A stretch of DNA of 64,000 bases. Origin: Nitrospirota bacterium (lineage in GTDB: Bacteria > Nitrospirota > Thermodesulfovibrionia > Thermodesulfovibrionales > UBA1546). Below are positions 1 through 8,261 of the stretch, piece by piece. The translations under genes were made by a program, and so were the position numbers. How positions within the stretch are numbered: position 1 is the first letter of the stretch; each line of letters opens with the position of its first letter. The stretch spans positions 1 to 64,000 of the forward strand of contig JACRGY010000104.1 of the NCBI GenBank assembly GCA_016212165.1, in the 5' to 3' direction. The notes under the pieces are model-generated. The model saw only the letters and a list, made by a program, of their open reading frames with translations, was not told where the DNA came from and searched no databases.

Positions 1-77
1 ACATGGGTATGGCAGCAGATATCAAACAATGCCGGGAACTCTATAATGCCTGCATTGGCAAAGTAGATTGGTATTGA
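1..77 (+). CDS. C-terminal end of an upstream gene (partial)
   Basis: An open frame enters from the left edge and stops at TGA 75-77; the visible tail ends in ACIGKVDWY. It is too short to assign a family. It is followed 16 nt later by a strong hairpin, as expected for the end of a transcription unit. A chance open frame cannot be excluded. Confidence 0.4.
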   Translation, partial: MGMAADIKQCRELYNACIGKVDWY

Positions 78-93
78 AATAAGCTGTGTTTTT

Positions 94-125
94 CAGGGAG
101 GCGCGATTCTTATCGTGCCTCCCTG
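94..125 (+). terminator. Hairpin terminator after the partial gene
   Basis: A 13-bp stem (CAGGGAGGC arm pairing with GCCTCCCTG, one G-U pair) closes a 6-nt TTCTTA loop. No good T-run follows, so it is an imperfect intrinsic terminator. Its place between the partial ORF and the FecR gene supports the call. Confidence 0.5.
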
Positions 126-203
126 TTAAAAGTGTATTAAGTAGTTGTATCATATTTAGCAGAATTTTTTAACCTGATAGAACGAAAGCTGTGTTGTTTG
201 TAG

Positions 204-842
204 ATGTGTAGAAATATTTATCTGCCTTTATTGGTTTTAGCTGTTTTTTTATTTCCTGCAGACAATCTGGCAGCAGATACGGCAGCTGGCAAGCTTACCG
301 TTGTTCAGGGCACTGTTACAGTAAAGAAACCGGGTGTTGAAAAAACTGTTGCTGTTGGCGAGGGGGATAGTGTTTTGGTTGGAGATGTTTTGCAGACAGG
401 GAAAGACTCAAGGGCGCAGATGGTATTCACAGACGATTCGCTTTTGAATTTATCATCAGATACAGCCTTAAGAGTGAATCAGTATATATATGACCCTGAA
501 AAAAACAGAAGAAAGGCTATTGTTAAGCTTCTGGGAGGCAAGACAAGGTTTGTCATCTATAGGGAGAGGAGCGCTGACTCGGCATTTTATATAGCAACTG
601 ATAAGGCTTCGGTAACAGCCGGTATTGCAGATTTTGCGGTAATAGCTTTGCCTGAAGAAACTGATGTGGTTGTTTTTGGGGGCGGGGCCAGCGTGAAGAA
701 TATATTTTCCCTGGCAGTGGGCGAGGTTTATATATGGACAAATCAAATGACTGCTGTAAAAAAGAAAATGCCTCCTTCCAGGCCTTCTGGAATTACATCA
801 AAGCAAAGAAAGGATTACATAAGAGATGTCAGCGGGTTTTAA
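204..842 (+). CDS. FecR-domain secreted protein
   Basis: 212 aa. A hydrophobic signal segment (residues 4-24, ending near LAAD) is followed by a FecR-type domain: GKLTVVQGTVTV, then GDVLQTGKDSRAQMVFTDDS near residue 60 and a beta-rich remainder. FecR proteins of this short periplasmic type often sit at the head of polysaccharide export loci, where their role is unclear; they are distinct from the FecI anti-sigma factors. It overlaps the next gene by 17 bp, suggesting translational coupling with the export protein. No good Shine-Dalgarno precedes the ATG, so the exact start is uncertain. Confidence 0.8.
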   Translation: MCRNIYLPLLVLAVFLFPADNLAADTAAGKLTVVQGTVTVKKPGVEKTVAVGEGDSVLVGDVLQTGKDSRAQMVFTDDSLLNLSSDTALRVNQYIYDPEKNRRKAIVKLLGGKTRFVIYRERSADSAFYIATDKASVTAGIADFAVIALPEETDVVVFGGGASVKNIFSLAVGEVYIWTNQMTAVKKKMPPSRPSGITSKQRKDYIRDVSGF

Positions 843-1665
843 CAGGATGTCGTTGTCATATGGAATGAAAATTGTATTCTTGACAGGCGTTTTTCTGCTT
901 TCATATTTTATTCCACTAACCGGCTATGCGCAGGAATATATGATAGGCGAGGGAGATCTGCTTAAGATAAAAGTATATGACAATCCCGACCTTACTACCG
1001 AGACAAGGGTAAGCGGCGAGGGCAAGATTACATTTCCATTGATTGGTGAGGTTGAAGTAAACGGGCTGACTGCGATGGAAATCGAAAAGAAAATAGCAGT
1101 CTCTCTTGAGAACGGCTATATAAAAAAACCTCAGGTTGCTGTTTTTATAGTGGAATACAAGAGCAAGAAAGTGACTGTCCTTGGAGAGTTTACCAAGCCT
1201 GGGCTTGTCGAACTGAGGGGTAACGCCACATTAATGGAAGTCATATCAAGCGCGGGCGGCATTACGGCAAATGCAGGCGACATGCTTTATATACAGAGGA
1301 AAATTCTGAAGACAGGCAATGAAAAGAAAGAAGACATTACGCTTACTGTTTATCTCACAAAACTTCTCGAACAGGGGGATGTAACAGCAAATATTGTTGT
1401 GCTGGACGGGGACAGCATCTACGTGCCGAGGGCGGCCTTTGTGTTTGTAAATGGCGAGGTAAAGACCCCTGGCGCGTATAAGATAACAAAGGGGCTTACT
1501 GTGCTCAGGGCCATAACTCTGGCAGGCGGGTTCACGCAGAAGGCATGGAAGGGAAAGACAAAGATTATACGCAAGTCGGATAAGGGCGAGGTCACTATCA
1601 GCGGCAATATGGAAGACCTTGTAATGCCGGATGACATTGTATTTGTGCCGGAGAGTTTTTTTTAA
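826..1665 (+). CDS. Polysaccharide export outer-membrane protein (Wza-like)
   Basis: 279 aa. Signal sequence (KIVFLTGVFLLSYFIP to about residue 35), Poly_export domain from YMIGEGDLLKIKVYDNPDL (about 37-115), then two SLBB-type segments (VTVLGEFTKPGLVEL near 125 and FVNGEVKTPGAYKI near 210). This family forms the periplasmic and outer-membrane channel for Wzx/Wzy-dependent polysaccharide. It precedes the Wzc-like kinase by 10 nt, the usual Wza-Wzc pairing. In-frame ATGs at residues 8 and 14 are alternative starts; I keep 826 because AAGGA lies about 11 nt upstream. Confidence 0.88.
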   Translation: MSAGFNRMSLSYGMKIVFLTGVFLLSYFIPLTGYAQEYMIGEGDLLKIKVYDNPDLTTETRVSGEGKITFPLIGEVEVNGLTAMEIEKKIAVSLENGYIKKPQVAVFIVEYKSKKVTVLGEFTKPGLVELRGNATLMEVISSAGGITANAGDMLYIQRKILKTGNEKKEDITLTVYLTKLLEQGDVTANIVVLDGDSIYVPRAAFVFVNGEVKTPGAYKITKGLTVLRAITLAGGFTQKAWKGKTKIIRKSDKGEVTISGNMEDLVMPDDIVFVPESFF

Positions 1666-1675
1666 GGAGGAATAG

Positions 1676-3889
1676 ATGCAGTCAAAAGACGAAGATATAC
1701 ATCTGCTGGATTACTGGCGGGTGCTCTTAAAAAGAAGGAATATTGCATTGACGTTTTTTGCTGTTGTGGCAGGCCTGGTTGCTGTATATTCCTTTCTGGC
1801 AACCCCTGTATATCAGGGCACCGCACAGGTATTATTTGAACTTGAGAATAATCAGACCATGACATTTGGTGAAGGCGGAGCAGCCTATATCCAGATGAAA
1901 AATCCTGCTGAATACTATCAGACGCAGAAGGAGATACTCGGGAGCAGGGCCTTTGCAGACAGGGTTGTCAGGAAGATGCAGCTCGATAAAAATCCATATT
2001 ATCTTGAAAAGAAGGAGAAGGCCAAAAACAGTTTCCCTGGTGTTATAATCCGGAAGGTTAAAGAGGCTGTTATCAGCCTGTTCCCTGCGAAAAAAACGTC
2101 CGACCCTTTTCCTGGTGTAGCGCTGTTGCAGGAGGTTGACCCTGCTCTTACTGACATAGTGCTTAACGAAATAGATGTTGAACTTGGCAAGGCCAACAAT
2201 ATTATGAAGATTCACTATAATTCTGAAAACCCGACTGTTGCAGCTGTTATGGCAACCGGCACTGCAAGCTCATATATAGAGCATAACCTTGATATACGCG
2301 TTAAACCTTTCAAGGATGCCGTGGAGTGGCTGTCAGCGAGGGTGACTGAATCAAAGTCAAAGGTAGAGGAGACCGAAAAGGAACTCCAGCAGTACAGGGA
2401 GGGCAAAGGCATAGTATCGTTTGAGACAAAGGAAAATGTTATTACCCAGAAACTTCAGGAACTGGTTTCTCAGCTGGTGCAGACAGAGGGAAAACGTCAG
2501 GAAGCAGAGATAAAATACAGACAGATACAGTCTGTTATTGACAGGTCTGAACTCCTTACGACTGTTCCCGATATTATGAACAACCTTGTGATTCAGGGTC
2601 TGCGAAATGATGAGCTTACAATTAAAAAACAGCTGTCGGACCTATCTGATAAATACGGGGCAAAACACCCGCAGATAGTGAAGGCAAATTCCCAGCTGGA
2701 GATGGTGCAGAAGAATATTATTGCAGAAGCCAGGAAAATGTTGAATGCAGCCAAGACAGATTATGAGATTGCGCTGAGCAGAGAGACTTCCCTGAGGAGG
2801 ACTATTGATGGCCAGAAGCAGGAGGTCTTTGACCTGAGCAGGAAGGCCATTGATTTCAATGTGATTGCAGGAGAGTCCGGCAGCAATAAGCAATTTTATG
2901 AACTGCTTCTTAAAAAACTGCAGGAGGCGTCTCTCTCAAGCGGCATCAATATATCAAATGCCCAGATTGTTGACAGCGCTGTTATCCCCAAGTCTCCTGT
3001 AAAACCCAACAGAGGATTGAATATGCTTCTTGCAACAATGGCGGGGCTTTTGGGAGGTATTTTTGCAGCCTTTTTTGTTGAATACATGGACGATTCAATA
3101 AAAACTACAGAGGATGTAGATAAGGCTCTGGGCCTGCCGTTTCTGGGTTTGATTCCATCAGAAAAGGGGAAAGGCCCTTTATACATATCATCAGATTCAA
3201 AATCTATAATTGCCGAGGCTTACAGGACAGTACGCACCGGCATTATACTTTCCGCTGCCGGGGAACCGCCCAGGGTTCTTCTTGTTACAAGCACAGTTCC
3301 GGAAGAAGGCAAGACAACAACTTCTGCCAATCTTGCAATTGCAATGGCGCAGATGGGAGAGAAGGTGCTTGTTATAGACGGAGATATGAGGAGGCACAAT
3401 CTCCATGAGGTATTTAATCTGGATAACACAATCGGCATCAGCGACATAATTGTCGGGCGTGAGACTCTTGCAAGCGCAGTTAAATACATAGAAGGGATGC
3501 CCAACATGAACGTAATTACCGGCGGCACCCTTGCGCCAAACCCGTCAGAACTCCTGGGTTCCAACCGCATGAAGGAATTGCTGGCAGCGATGAGAGAAAA
3601 GTATGACCGGGTTATAATTGATTCACCGCCCCTGATGGCTTGTTCCGATTCACTTGTATTATCAAAACTTTCAGATGGTGTAATTATAGTTATATGGGGA
3701 GGGGTGACAAGCAGAGGCATAATAAAAAAGGCCGGCCAGTCCCTGCTGGGTGTTAATGCAAAAATACTTGGTGTTGTGCTTAACAAAATTGTCATTACAA
3801 AGAGAAATTCATATTATTATCCCCACTATAATTACAGCAATTATTATTCAGGAGAGAGAGACAGGAAGAAGAAAAAGAAAAAGGCATGA
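1676..3889 (+). CDS. Chain-length regulator fused to BY-kinase (Wzc-like)
   Basis: 737 aa inner-membrane protein that controls polysaccharide polymerisation and export. Wzz-type N-terminus with TM1 (about 22-42), long coiled coil (about 210-400), GNVR-like region and TM2 (about 448-468). The cytoplasmic tyrosine kinase carries Walker A STVPEEGKTTTSANLA, Walker A' VLVIDGDMRR and Walker B VIIDSPP. The C-terminus has a tyrosine cluster (SYYYPHYNYSNYY), the autophosphorylation tail typical of BY-kinases, followed by a lysine run. GGAGG lies before the ATG. The next gene, a PHP phosphatase, overlaps by 4 bp and probably dephosphorylates this tail. Confidence 0.93.
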   Translation: MQSKDEDIHLLDYWRVLLKRRNIALTFFAVVAGLVAVYSFLATPVYQGTAQVLFELENNQTMTFGEGGAAYIQMKNPAEYYQTQKEILGSRAFADRVVRKMQLDKNPYYLEKKEKAKNSFPGVIIRKVKEAVISLFPAKKTSDPFPGVALLQEVDPALTDIVLNEIDVELGKANNIMKIHYNSENPTVAAVMATGTASSYIEHNLDIRVKPFKDAVEWLSARVTESKSKVEETEKELQQYREGKGIVSFETKENVITQKLQELVSQLVQTEGKRQEAEIKYRQIQSVIDRSELLTTVPDIMNNLVIQGLRNDELTIKKQLSDLSDKYGAKHPQIVKANSQLEMVQKNIIAEARKMLNAAKTDYEIALSRETSLRRTIDGQKQEVFDLSRKAIDFNVIAGESGSNKQFYELLLKKLQEASLSSGINISNAQIVDSAVIPKSPVKPNRGLNMLLATMAGLLGGIFAAFFVEYMDDSIKTTEDVDKALGLPFLGLIPSEKGKGPLYISSDSKSIIAEAYRTVRTGIILSAAGEPPRVLLVTSTVPEEGKTTTSANLAIAMAQMGEKVLVIDGDMRRHNLHEVFNLDNTIGISDIIVGRETLASAVKYIEGMPNMNVITGGTLAPNPSELLGSNRMKELLAAMREKYDRVIIDSPPLMACSDSLVLSKLSDGVIIVIWGGVTSRGIIKKAGQSLLGVNAKILGVVLNKIVITKRNSYYYPHYNYSNYYSGERDRKKKKKKA

Positions 3890-4671
3890 TAGATATCCAC
3901 TGTCATATACTTCCGGGTATAGATGACGGTCCTGAAACAATAGATGAAGCTGTTGAAATGTGCCGCATGGCGCATGCCGACGGCGTAAAAACAATAGTTG
4001 CCACCCCGCATTTCAATCCCGGTGTTTATGAACCCGCCTCTGCAAAGGTTTTTGGACTGGCAGCTGAACTTGAGACAAGGGCAAAAGAAAAAGGGATTGA
4101 TATAAGGATATTGCCCGGCGCTGATGTTGCTGTTACCCCGGAATTGCCCGGACATTTAAAAAAGGAAGAATATCTGACAATCAACAGTACCGGCAGATAC
4201 TTCCTTGCAGAATTTCCGCCTGCGTCGGTCCCGCCTAAATGGGATGCATTCCTGCTTTCATTATTGAGTTCAGGCATGGTTCCGATAATTACCCATCCTG
4301 AGAGGAATGCATGGTTTATGGAGCATCCTGACGCCTTATATTCTATTGTAAGCAGAGGCGTTATGGTACAGATAACTGCAATGAGCATAACAGGCGCTTT
4401 TGGCGAAGATATACAGAGATACAGTATTTTTCTCCTTCAAAATAATCTTGTGCATGTGATTGCCACTGATGCCCACTCTGCTGCTTACAGGCCGCCGCTG
4501 CTGTCAGAGGCTGTAAAAATGTCTTCGGATATGATAGGGGAAGATAAAGCCAAAGCACTGGTAACAACCATTCCTGTCGCAATCATAGAAGGGAAATCTG
4601 TTTCACTGCCTGAGCCTGTTCGGCCTCGCGGGAAGAAAAAAGGATGGCTTCAGAAAGTATTTCTCCACTAA
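3886..4671 (+). CDS. PHP-family tyrosine-protein phosphatase (CpsB/YwqE type)
   Basis: 261 aa. Metal-binding PHP motifs are visible: IDIHCHILPGIDDGP at the N-terminus, ATPHFNPG near 45, ITHPERN near 140 and ATDAHS near 198. These manganese-dependent enzymes remove phosphate from the tyrosine tail of Wzc/EpsB kinases. The ATG overlaps the kinase stop codon (ATGA), a strong coupling that supports this substrate. Its 3' end overlaps the next gene by 28 bp. Length fits CpsB/YwqE. Confidence 0.92.
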   Translation: MIDIHCHILPGIDDGPETIDEAVEMCRMAHADGVKTIVATPHFNPGVYEPASAKVFGLAAELETRAKEKGIDIRILPGADVAVTPELPGHLKKEEYLTINSTGRYFLAEFPPASVPPKWDAFLLSLLSSGMVPIITHPERNAWFMEHPDALYSIVSRGVMVQITAMSITGAFGEDIQRYSIFLLQNNLVHVIATDAHSAAYRPPLLSEAVKMSSDMIGEDKAKALVTTIPVAIIEGKSVSLPEPVRPRGKKKGWLQKVFLH

Positions 4672-6122
4672 AAGGCAACAAGGGAGGATTACTCGATGCC
4701 GTAATAGAAAGAGGCATTATCCTTCTTTTGATATTTACTCCATTAGCTATCGGGACCGTGCAGCAATGGTCTATAGCCATTATGGAGATAGTTGCTTTTA
4801 TTGTATTTGGCGCATGGCTGATGAAAGCGCAGGGCGCAAAGCGCATAGAGCAGGGAGCAGAGGGCAGAGAGCAAGGAGCAAAACCCCTGTTGCTGATTTT
4901 TATTGGCAGCCTCATACTTATTACAATCCTTCAGATTATTCCTTTGTCCGAACAGCTTCTGTCATTAATTTCACCTTCCAGCAGCAGCGTATATAAAACA
5001 TTCACAAACGATGCTGCCGGCAGTTGGCGGACCATAAGTATTTATCCGGATGCTACGAGAGGGGAACTCTTCAAGCTTCTCTCGTATGCAGCTATTTTCC
5101 TTGTAATAATTAATCATTACAGGACAAGGGCGCAGGTATACGGCATCATCCATACCGTAATTTATATTGGATGCTTTCTGGTAATATTTGCAATAATCCA
5201 GAAAATGACATGGAACGGAAGGCTTTTCTGGTTTTATCCCTTAAGGCAGAACCTGAATTCTGACATGGCTTATATCTGGGGCCCCTATATAAATCACAAT
5301 CATTTTGCAGGATATTTAGAGATGGCAATACCTCTGGCTATGGGGTTTCTGCTTTATAAGGCATCAAATATAAAGAGCCTGCCCGGAATTCCATTGAGTA
5401 AAAAAATTGCCAATTTTTCAGACAGCGGCAGCATTGTGCCAATGGTTTTTTTGTCCCTGAGTGTCTTAATTATGTCCGGCGGCCTTTTTATAAGTTTATC
5501 AAGAGGAGGCATAATAGGTTTTACAGTATCAATGGTTTTTTTTACAGGCATAACACGCACAAGAAGGTCCTTAAGGAAAAAGGCAGGGGTTTTTGCATTG
5601 TTGGGGATTTTAATATTTTTCGGGGTTGTGATGACAAGCTGGAGCCGCATAGAAGACAGATTTCAGGAGATAGGAAAAGAAGGCAGGATAATGAGGATAT
5701 ATGTATGGCGCGACACAGCAAATATTATCAAAGACTTTCCTGCCTTTGGAACAGGGCTGGGTACATTCAGAAGCATTTATCCGCAATACCAGACAAAATA
5801 CTCGCAATTCTTATTTGAACATGCAGAGAATGATTATATCGAGATATTGACTGATACGGGTTTTGCTGGATTTACGGTTGTAATAAGTATGGTTATTGTA
5901 TTTTTCTGCGCTGTTATTAAGGCATGGCGCCGGAGGCACAATATATTTGTAAAGTGTATGGTTGCAGGCGGGCTTTCTTCCTGCGTTGCCATAGCAGCTC
6001 ACAGTTTTACGGATTTTAACATGCGCATTCCGGCAAACGCCCTGCTGCTGACAGTAATAGCAGCGCTCACCTATGCAGCCGTCTACAATGTGAGGGAGAA
6101 GAAAGCACATGAAAGTAATTAA
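4644..6122 (+). CDS. O-antigen ligase/polymerase-type membrane protein
   Basis: 492 aa with about twelve predicted membrane segments. The Wzy_C signature region includes GTGLGTFRSIYPQYQ and HAENDYIEILTDTGFAG around residues 375-420, seen in O-antigen ligase and Wzy polymerase families. It could polymerise repeat units or attach the glycan; the locus holds a second such protein at 19187. A low-complexity charged loop near residues 67-78 is encoded by a purine-rich repeat like those found in spacers of this window. It overlaps the following TPR gene by 14 bp. Confidence 0.82.
   Translation: MASESISPLKGNKGGLLDAVIERGIILLLIFTPLAIGTVQQWSIAIMEIVAFIVFGAWLMKAQGAKRIEQGAEGREQGAKPLLLIFIGSLILITILQIIPLSEQLLSLISPSSSSVYKTFTNDAAGSWRTISIYPDATRGELFKLLSYAAIFLVIINHYRTRAQVYGIIHTVIYIGCFLVIFAIIQKMTWNGRLFWFYPLRQNLNSDMAYIWGPYINHNHFAGYLEMAIPLAMGFLLYKASNIKSLPGIPLSKKIANFSDSGSIVPMVFLSLSVLIMSGGLFISLSRGGIIGFTVSMVFFTGITRTRRSLRKKAGVFALLGILIFFGVVMTSWSRIEDRFQEIGKEGRIMRIYVWRDTANIIKDFPAFGTGLGTFRSIYPQYQTKYSQFLFEHAENDYIEILTDTGFAGFTVVISMVIVFFCAVIKAWRRRHNIFVKCMVAGGLSSCVAIAAHSFTDFNMRIPANALLLTVIAALTYAAVYNVREKKAHESN
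4841..4880 (+). repeat. Purine-rich short repeat inside the Wzy-like gene
   Basis: Degenerate tandem units of the form GAGCAGRG / GCATAGAGC run through this stretch and encode a charged loop between membrane segments. The reverse-complement type (TGCTCT units) appears at 8184-8205, 25505-25520 and 37419-37443. This looks like a dispersed intergenic repeat that entered coding sequence in frame. Confidence 0.5.
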
Positions 6123-6873
6123 ACCACTGGTTATTTTCTTGGTTATTGGTATTTTTCTGTCTTTTCCCGCGCGGGCTCTTATGGCGGATTATTATTACAA
6201 CAGGGTATCCCGCATCCTTGACGACAGGTCAACAGAGCACAGAGATTTTAAAGCCATTTCAGGCGATACAATGGCAAGTTACAATGATGCGATAAAATCT
6301 TTGAATAAGGCAGCAGCTATTGTTCCGTCAAGGCCTGTTTATTACAAAGCCCTGTCAGATATCTACGCAAAGCTGGGAAGATGGGCCGAGAACATGGATG
6401 CCGTGAATGCCCCATTGCCGGCTGATGCCCCATCAAGCCAGGAAGCCTTCAGGACTGCAATCAAGCACCTTAATAAGGCAATCTCACTTGAACCTACAAA
6501 TCCGGATTATCACCTTGCGCTTGGCAGGTTATATGATGCAACAGCAGGCGACAGGCCATATTCCGATAATGAATTTCAAAGAGCGCTTAAGGCATATCCT
6601 GTAAATGCTCCCTTAAGGTCTGCGGTTGCAAAGCACTATCTCCTTACAGGTAAAAACGGAGACGCCCTTGAACAGGCGAGGATACTTGCAAGGATTGATG
6701 AGAGTTACAGGGCCTCTGCTCCTGCAAGGCTGGCCAGCTATCTCTTTGGAGCGTTCGAGATAGCATGGAGGGTTTCAGGAGATACAGAGGTGGTAAAGGG
6801 CATGGCCCCTGATAACCCTGATGCAAAAGAGGTGCTTAGATTGTTTCTGGAGTGGAAGGGGATAGAGGAATAG
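6109..6873 (+). CDS. TPR protein of the polysaccharide operon
   Basis: 254 aa. The N-terminus is hydrophobic (IKPLVIFLVIGIFLSFPARA), giving a signal peptide or membrane anchor. Tetratricopeptide-type helices follow at about 55-170 (SLNKAAAIVPSRPVYYKALSDIYAKLG; HLNKAISLEPTNPDYHLALGRLYD). It overlaps the preceding ligase/polymerase-like gene by 14 bp. TPR proteins next to Wzy-like proteins usually act as periplasmic scaffolds for polymer assembly or export; the specific partner here is inferred. It is the last gene before the repeat-rich interval. Confidence 0.75.
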   Translation: MKVIKPLVIFLVIGIFLSFPARALMADYYYNRVSRILDDRSTEHRDFKAISGDTMASYNDAIKSLNKAAAIVPSRPVYYKALSDIYAKLGRWAENMDAVNAPLPADAPSSQEAFRTAIKHLNKAISLEPTNPDYHLALGRLYDATAGDRPYSDNEFQRALKAYPVNAPLRSAVAKHYLLTGKNGDALEQARILARIDESYRASAPARLASYLFGAFEIAWRVSGDTEVVKGMAPDNPDAKEVLRLFLEWKGIEE

Positions 6874-6883
6874 AGACGTGAAA

Positions 6884-6969
6884 GTAGTTATTAAGAGTTA
6901 TTAGGCATTGTTATTAAATTGTTATTAAGTAGTTAGTCGTAGTTATTAATAGGTAGTTATTGTTATTGT
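6884..6969 (+). repeat. GTTATTA-type degenerate tandem repeat, copy 1
   Basis: Spacer made almost wholly of imperfect 7-12 bp units built on GTTATTA(A/G) (GTAGTTATTAAG, GTTATTAAATT, GTAGTTATTAATAG). The same units occur after the S23-type gene (7365-7442) and after cysC (8055-8176). GTGGAGGGG at its right edge serves as the ribosome-binding site of the next gene. Confidence 0.75.
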
Positions 6970-6981
6970 GGAGGGGATTAA

Positions 6982-7350
6982 TTGGAGCTTGAAAAACTAA
7001 ACGTTTACCAGATTGCAAGGGAACTCAGTTTAATTGGATGGGATATTTACAAAGGCATGAAAAATGAGCATAGGTTTTCTATCGGCCAACAGTTCTTAAG
7101 GTCCATTGACTCAATAGGCGCAAACATTGCCGAGGGATACGGAAGATATCATTACTTGGACTCAGCAAAATTTTATTATAATGCAAGAGGATCTCTATGG
7201 GAAGCAAAACACTGGACATCACTGCTTCAGGAGAGGAAGTTAATTGATAAGGGAACATACGCAGATCTAAACGGGAGATTGGAAGTCCTTGGGGTAAAAC
7301 TTAATAACTTCATCTCTGCAATCAAGGCAAAAGCAAATACCCATAAATGA
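6982..7350 (+). CDS. Four-helix-bundle protein (S23 / 23S rRNA intervening-sequence family)
   Basis: 122 aa, TTG start after a GGAGGGG ribosome-binding site. The pattern ELEKLNVYQIARELS...IGQQFLRSIDSIGANIAEGYGR...AKFYYNARGSLWEAKHWTSLL matches the S23 (IVP-type) four-helix-bundle family (usually 110-130 aa), structurally akin to the Avd accessory protein of diversity-generating retroelements. Members are basic helical proteins of unknown function, first noticed in intervening sequences of 23S rRNA. There is no rRNA here; instead the gene is framed by GTTATTA repeats and splits the polysaccharide locus, so it looks like an inserted unit. No reverse transcriptase is nearby. Confidence 0.85.
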   Translation: MELEKLNVYQIARELSLIGWDIYKGMKNEHRFSIGQQFLRSIDSIGANIAEGYGRYHYLDSAKFYYNARGSLWEAKHWTSLLQERKLIDKGTYADLNGRLEVLGVKLNNFISAIKAKANTHK

Positions 7351-7364
7351 TTTTTGGAAGTAAA

Positions 7365-7442
7365 GGTTATTATTAAGTTATTAGGAGTTATTGGGTTATT
7401 GGTAGTTAATAACAATGAATAACTTAATAACCCTTAATAACC
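7365..7442 (+). repeat. GTTATTA-type repeat, copy 2 (can fold as a hairpin)
   Basis: The left half uses GTTATT units (AAGTTATTAGGAGTTATTGG) and the right half their complement (AATAACTTAATAACCC), so the block is roughly self-complementary. The 17-mer TAATAACCCTTAATAAC at 7425-7441 recurs exactly at 8158-8174. Confidence 0.75.
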
Positions 7443-7462
7443 ATGACTCTCGGAGTTAAATC

Positions 7463-8059
7463 ATGAAGAAAAACCACGTAGTCTGGCATAAAGTTAATGT
7501 GAACAGGCAAGACCGAAATCACCTTAATAACCATAAGAGCGGGCTTCTCTGGTTCACCGGCCTGTCTGCTTCAGGGAAGTCAACAATTGCGCACAGCGTT
7601 GAAAAGCAACTTTTTAAACGCGGATTCCGCACGTATGTGCTTGACGGCGATAATGTAAGGCACGGCATAAACAGCAATCTCGGTTTCAGCCGTGAAGATA
7701 GGAAGGAAAACCTTCGAAGGATTGCAGAGGTCTCAATGCTTTTTGTTGATGCAGGCATTCTTGTGCTCGCAGCATTTATCTCTCCGTACAAGGCAGACAG
7801 GGAATATATCAGGAAACAATTTGAAGGTGATAATTTCCTTGAGATATACGTGAAATGTCCTGTAGAAGAATGTGAAAAGCGCGATCCAAAAGGCCAGTAC
7901 AAAAAGGCAAGGGCAGGGATAATAAAAAATTATACAGGTGTTTCTGCTCCGTATGAAGAACCTGAAAATCCTGACCTGATATTAGATACAGAAAAAAAGC
8001 CACTCAAAGAATCTGTGGATGCGGTTATTGATTTGTTGGCTGAGAGAGGTTATTTGTAG
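7463..8059 (+). CDS. cysC: Adenylylsulfate (APS) kinase
   Basis: 198 aa, usual length. P-loop GLSASGKST near residue 32, DGDNVRHGINSNLGFS, EDRKENLRRIAEVS and the lid-like GQYKKARAGIIKNYTGVSAPYE identify CysC. It phosphorylates adenosine 5'-phosphosulfate to PAPS. No sulfate-assimilation genes adjoin it; it sits in a polysaccharide locus 3.6 kb upstream of a PAPS-type sulfotransferase, so it probably supplies PAPS for glycan sulfation (inference). It is flanked on both sides by GTTATTA repeats, and the downstream repeat begins at its stop codon. CGGAG lies about 9 nt before the ATG. Confidence 0.95.
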   Translation: MKKNHVVWHKVNVNRQDRNHLNNHKSGLLWFTGLSASGKSTIAHSVEKQLFKRGFRTYVLDGDNVRHGINSNLGFSREDRKENLRRIAEVSMLFVDAGILVLAAFISPYKADREYIRKQFEGDNFLEIYVKCPVEECEKRDPKGQYKKARAGIIKNYTGVSAPYEEPENPDLILDTEKKPLKESVDAVIDLLAERGYL

Positions 8060-8176
8060 TTATTAAAAGGTAGTAAGGTAATTTATTGTAAGTTGTAGTT
8101 ATTAATTAGTTAGTTATTGGTATTAATAAAAATAACCACAAATAACAATTAATGACGTAATAACCCTTAATAACTA
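8055..8176 (+). repeat. GTTATTA-type repeat, copy 3
   Basis: Begins over the cysC stop codon. The left half carries GTAGTTATTA units and the right half complementary AATAAC units, again giving an imperfect inverted arrangement. It shares TAATAACCCTTAATAAC with copy 2. A TGCTCTGCGCTCTGCTCTT stretch (8187-8205) of another repeat family follows. A TATAAT box at 8226-8231 may be a promoter for wecB, though no good -35 is visible. Confidence 0.7.
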
Positions 8177-8261
8177 ATTCAGGCAATGCTCTGCGCTCTG
8201 CTCTTAAACCGTGTCCCTCTTAGGTTATAATGCTGAGAAACAACATCCCCAATTCTGGATT

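Noticed and set aside
3220-3795. 191-aa minus-strand ORF
   Set aside because: Antisense to the kinase domain of the Wzc-like gene; composition is the usual Ser/Thr/Ile-rich shadow.
6982-7350. Diversity-generating retroelement, because S23 proteins resemble Avd
   Set aside because: No reverse transcriptase, template/variable repeat pair or C-type-lectin target is seen in the surrounding sequence.
7522-7534. CCTTAATAACCAT inside cysC as a repeat invasion
   Set aside because: It encodes LNNHK, which aligns with the normal LNGHK-type segment before the P-loop of CysC, so the match to the spacer repeat is probably chance.
6884-8176. GTTATTA repeats as a CRISPR array
   Set aside because: Units are 7-12 bp, degenerate and without spacers of regular length; no cas genes are present.
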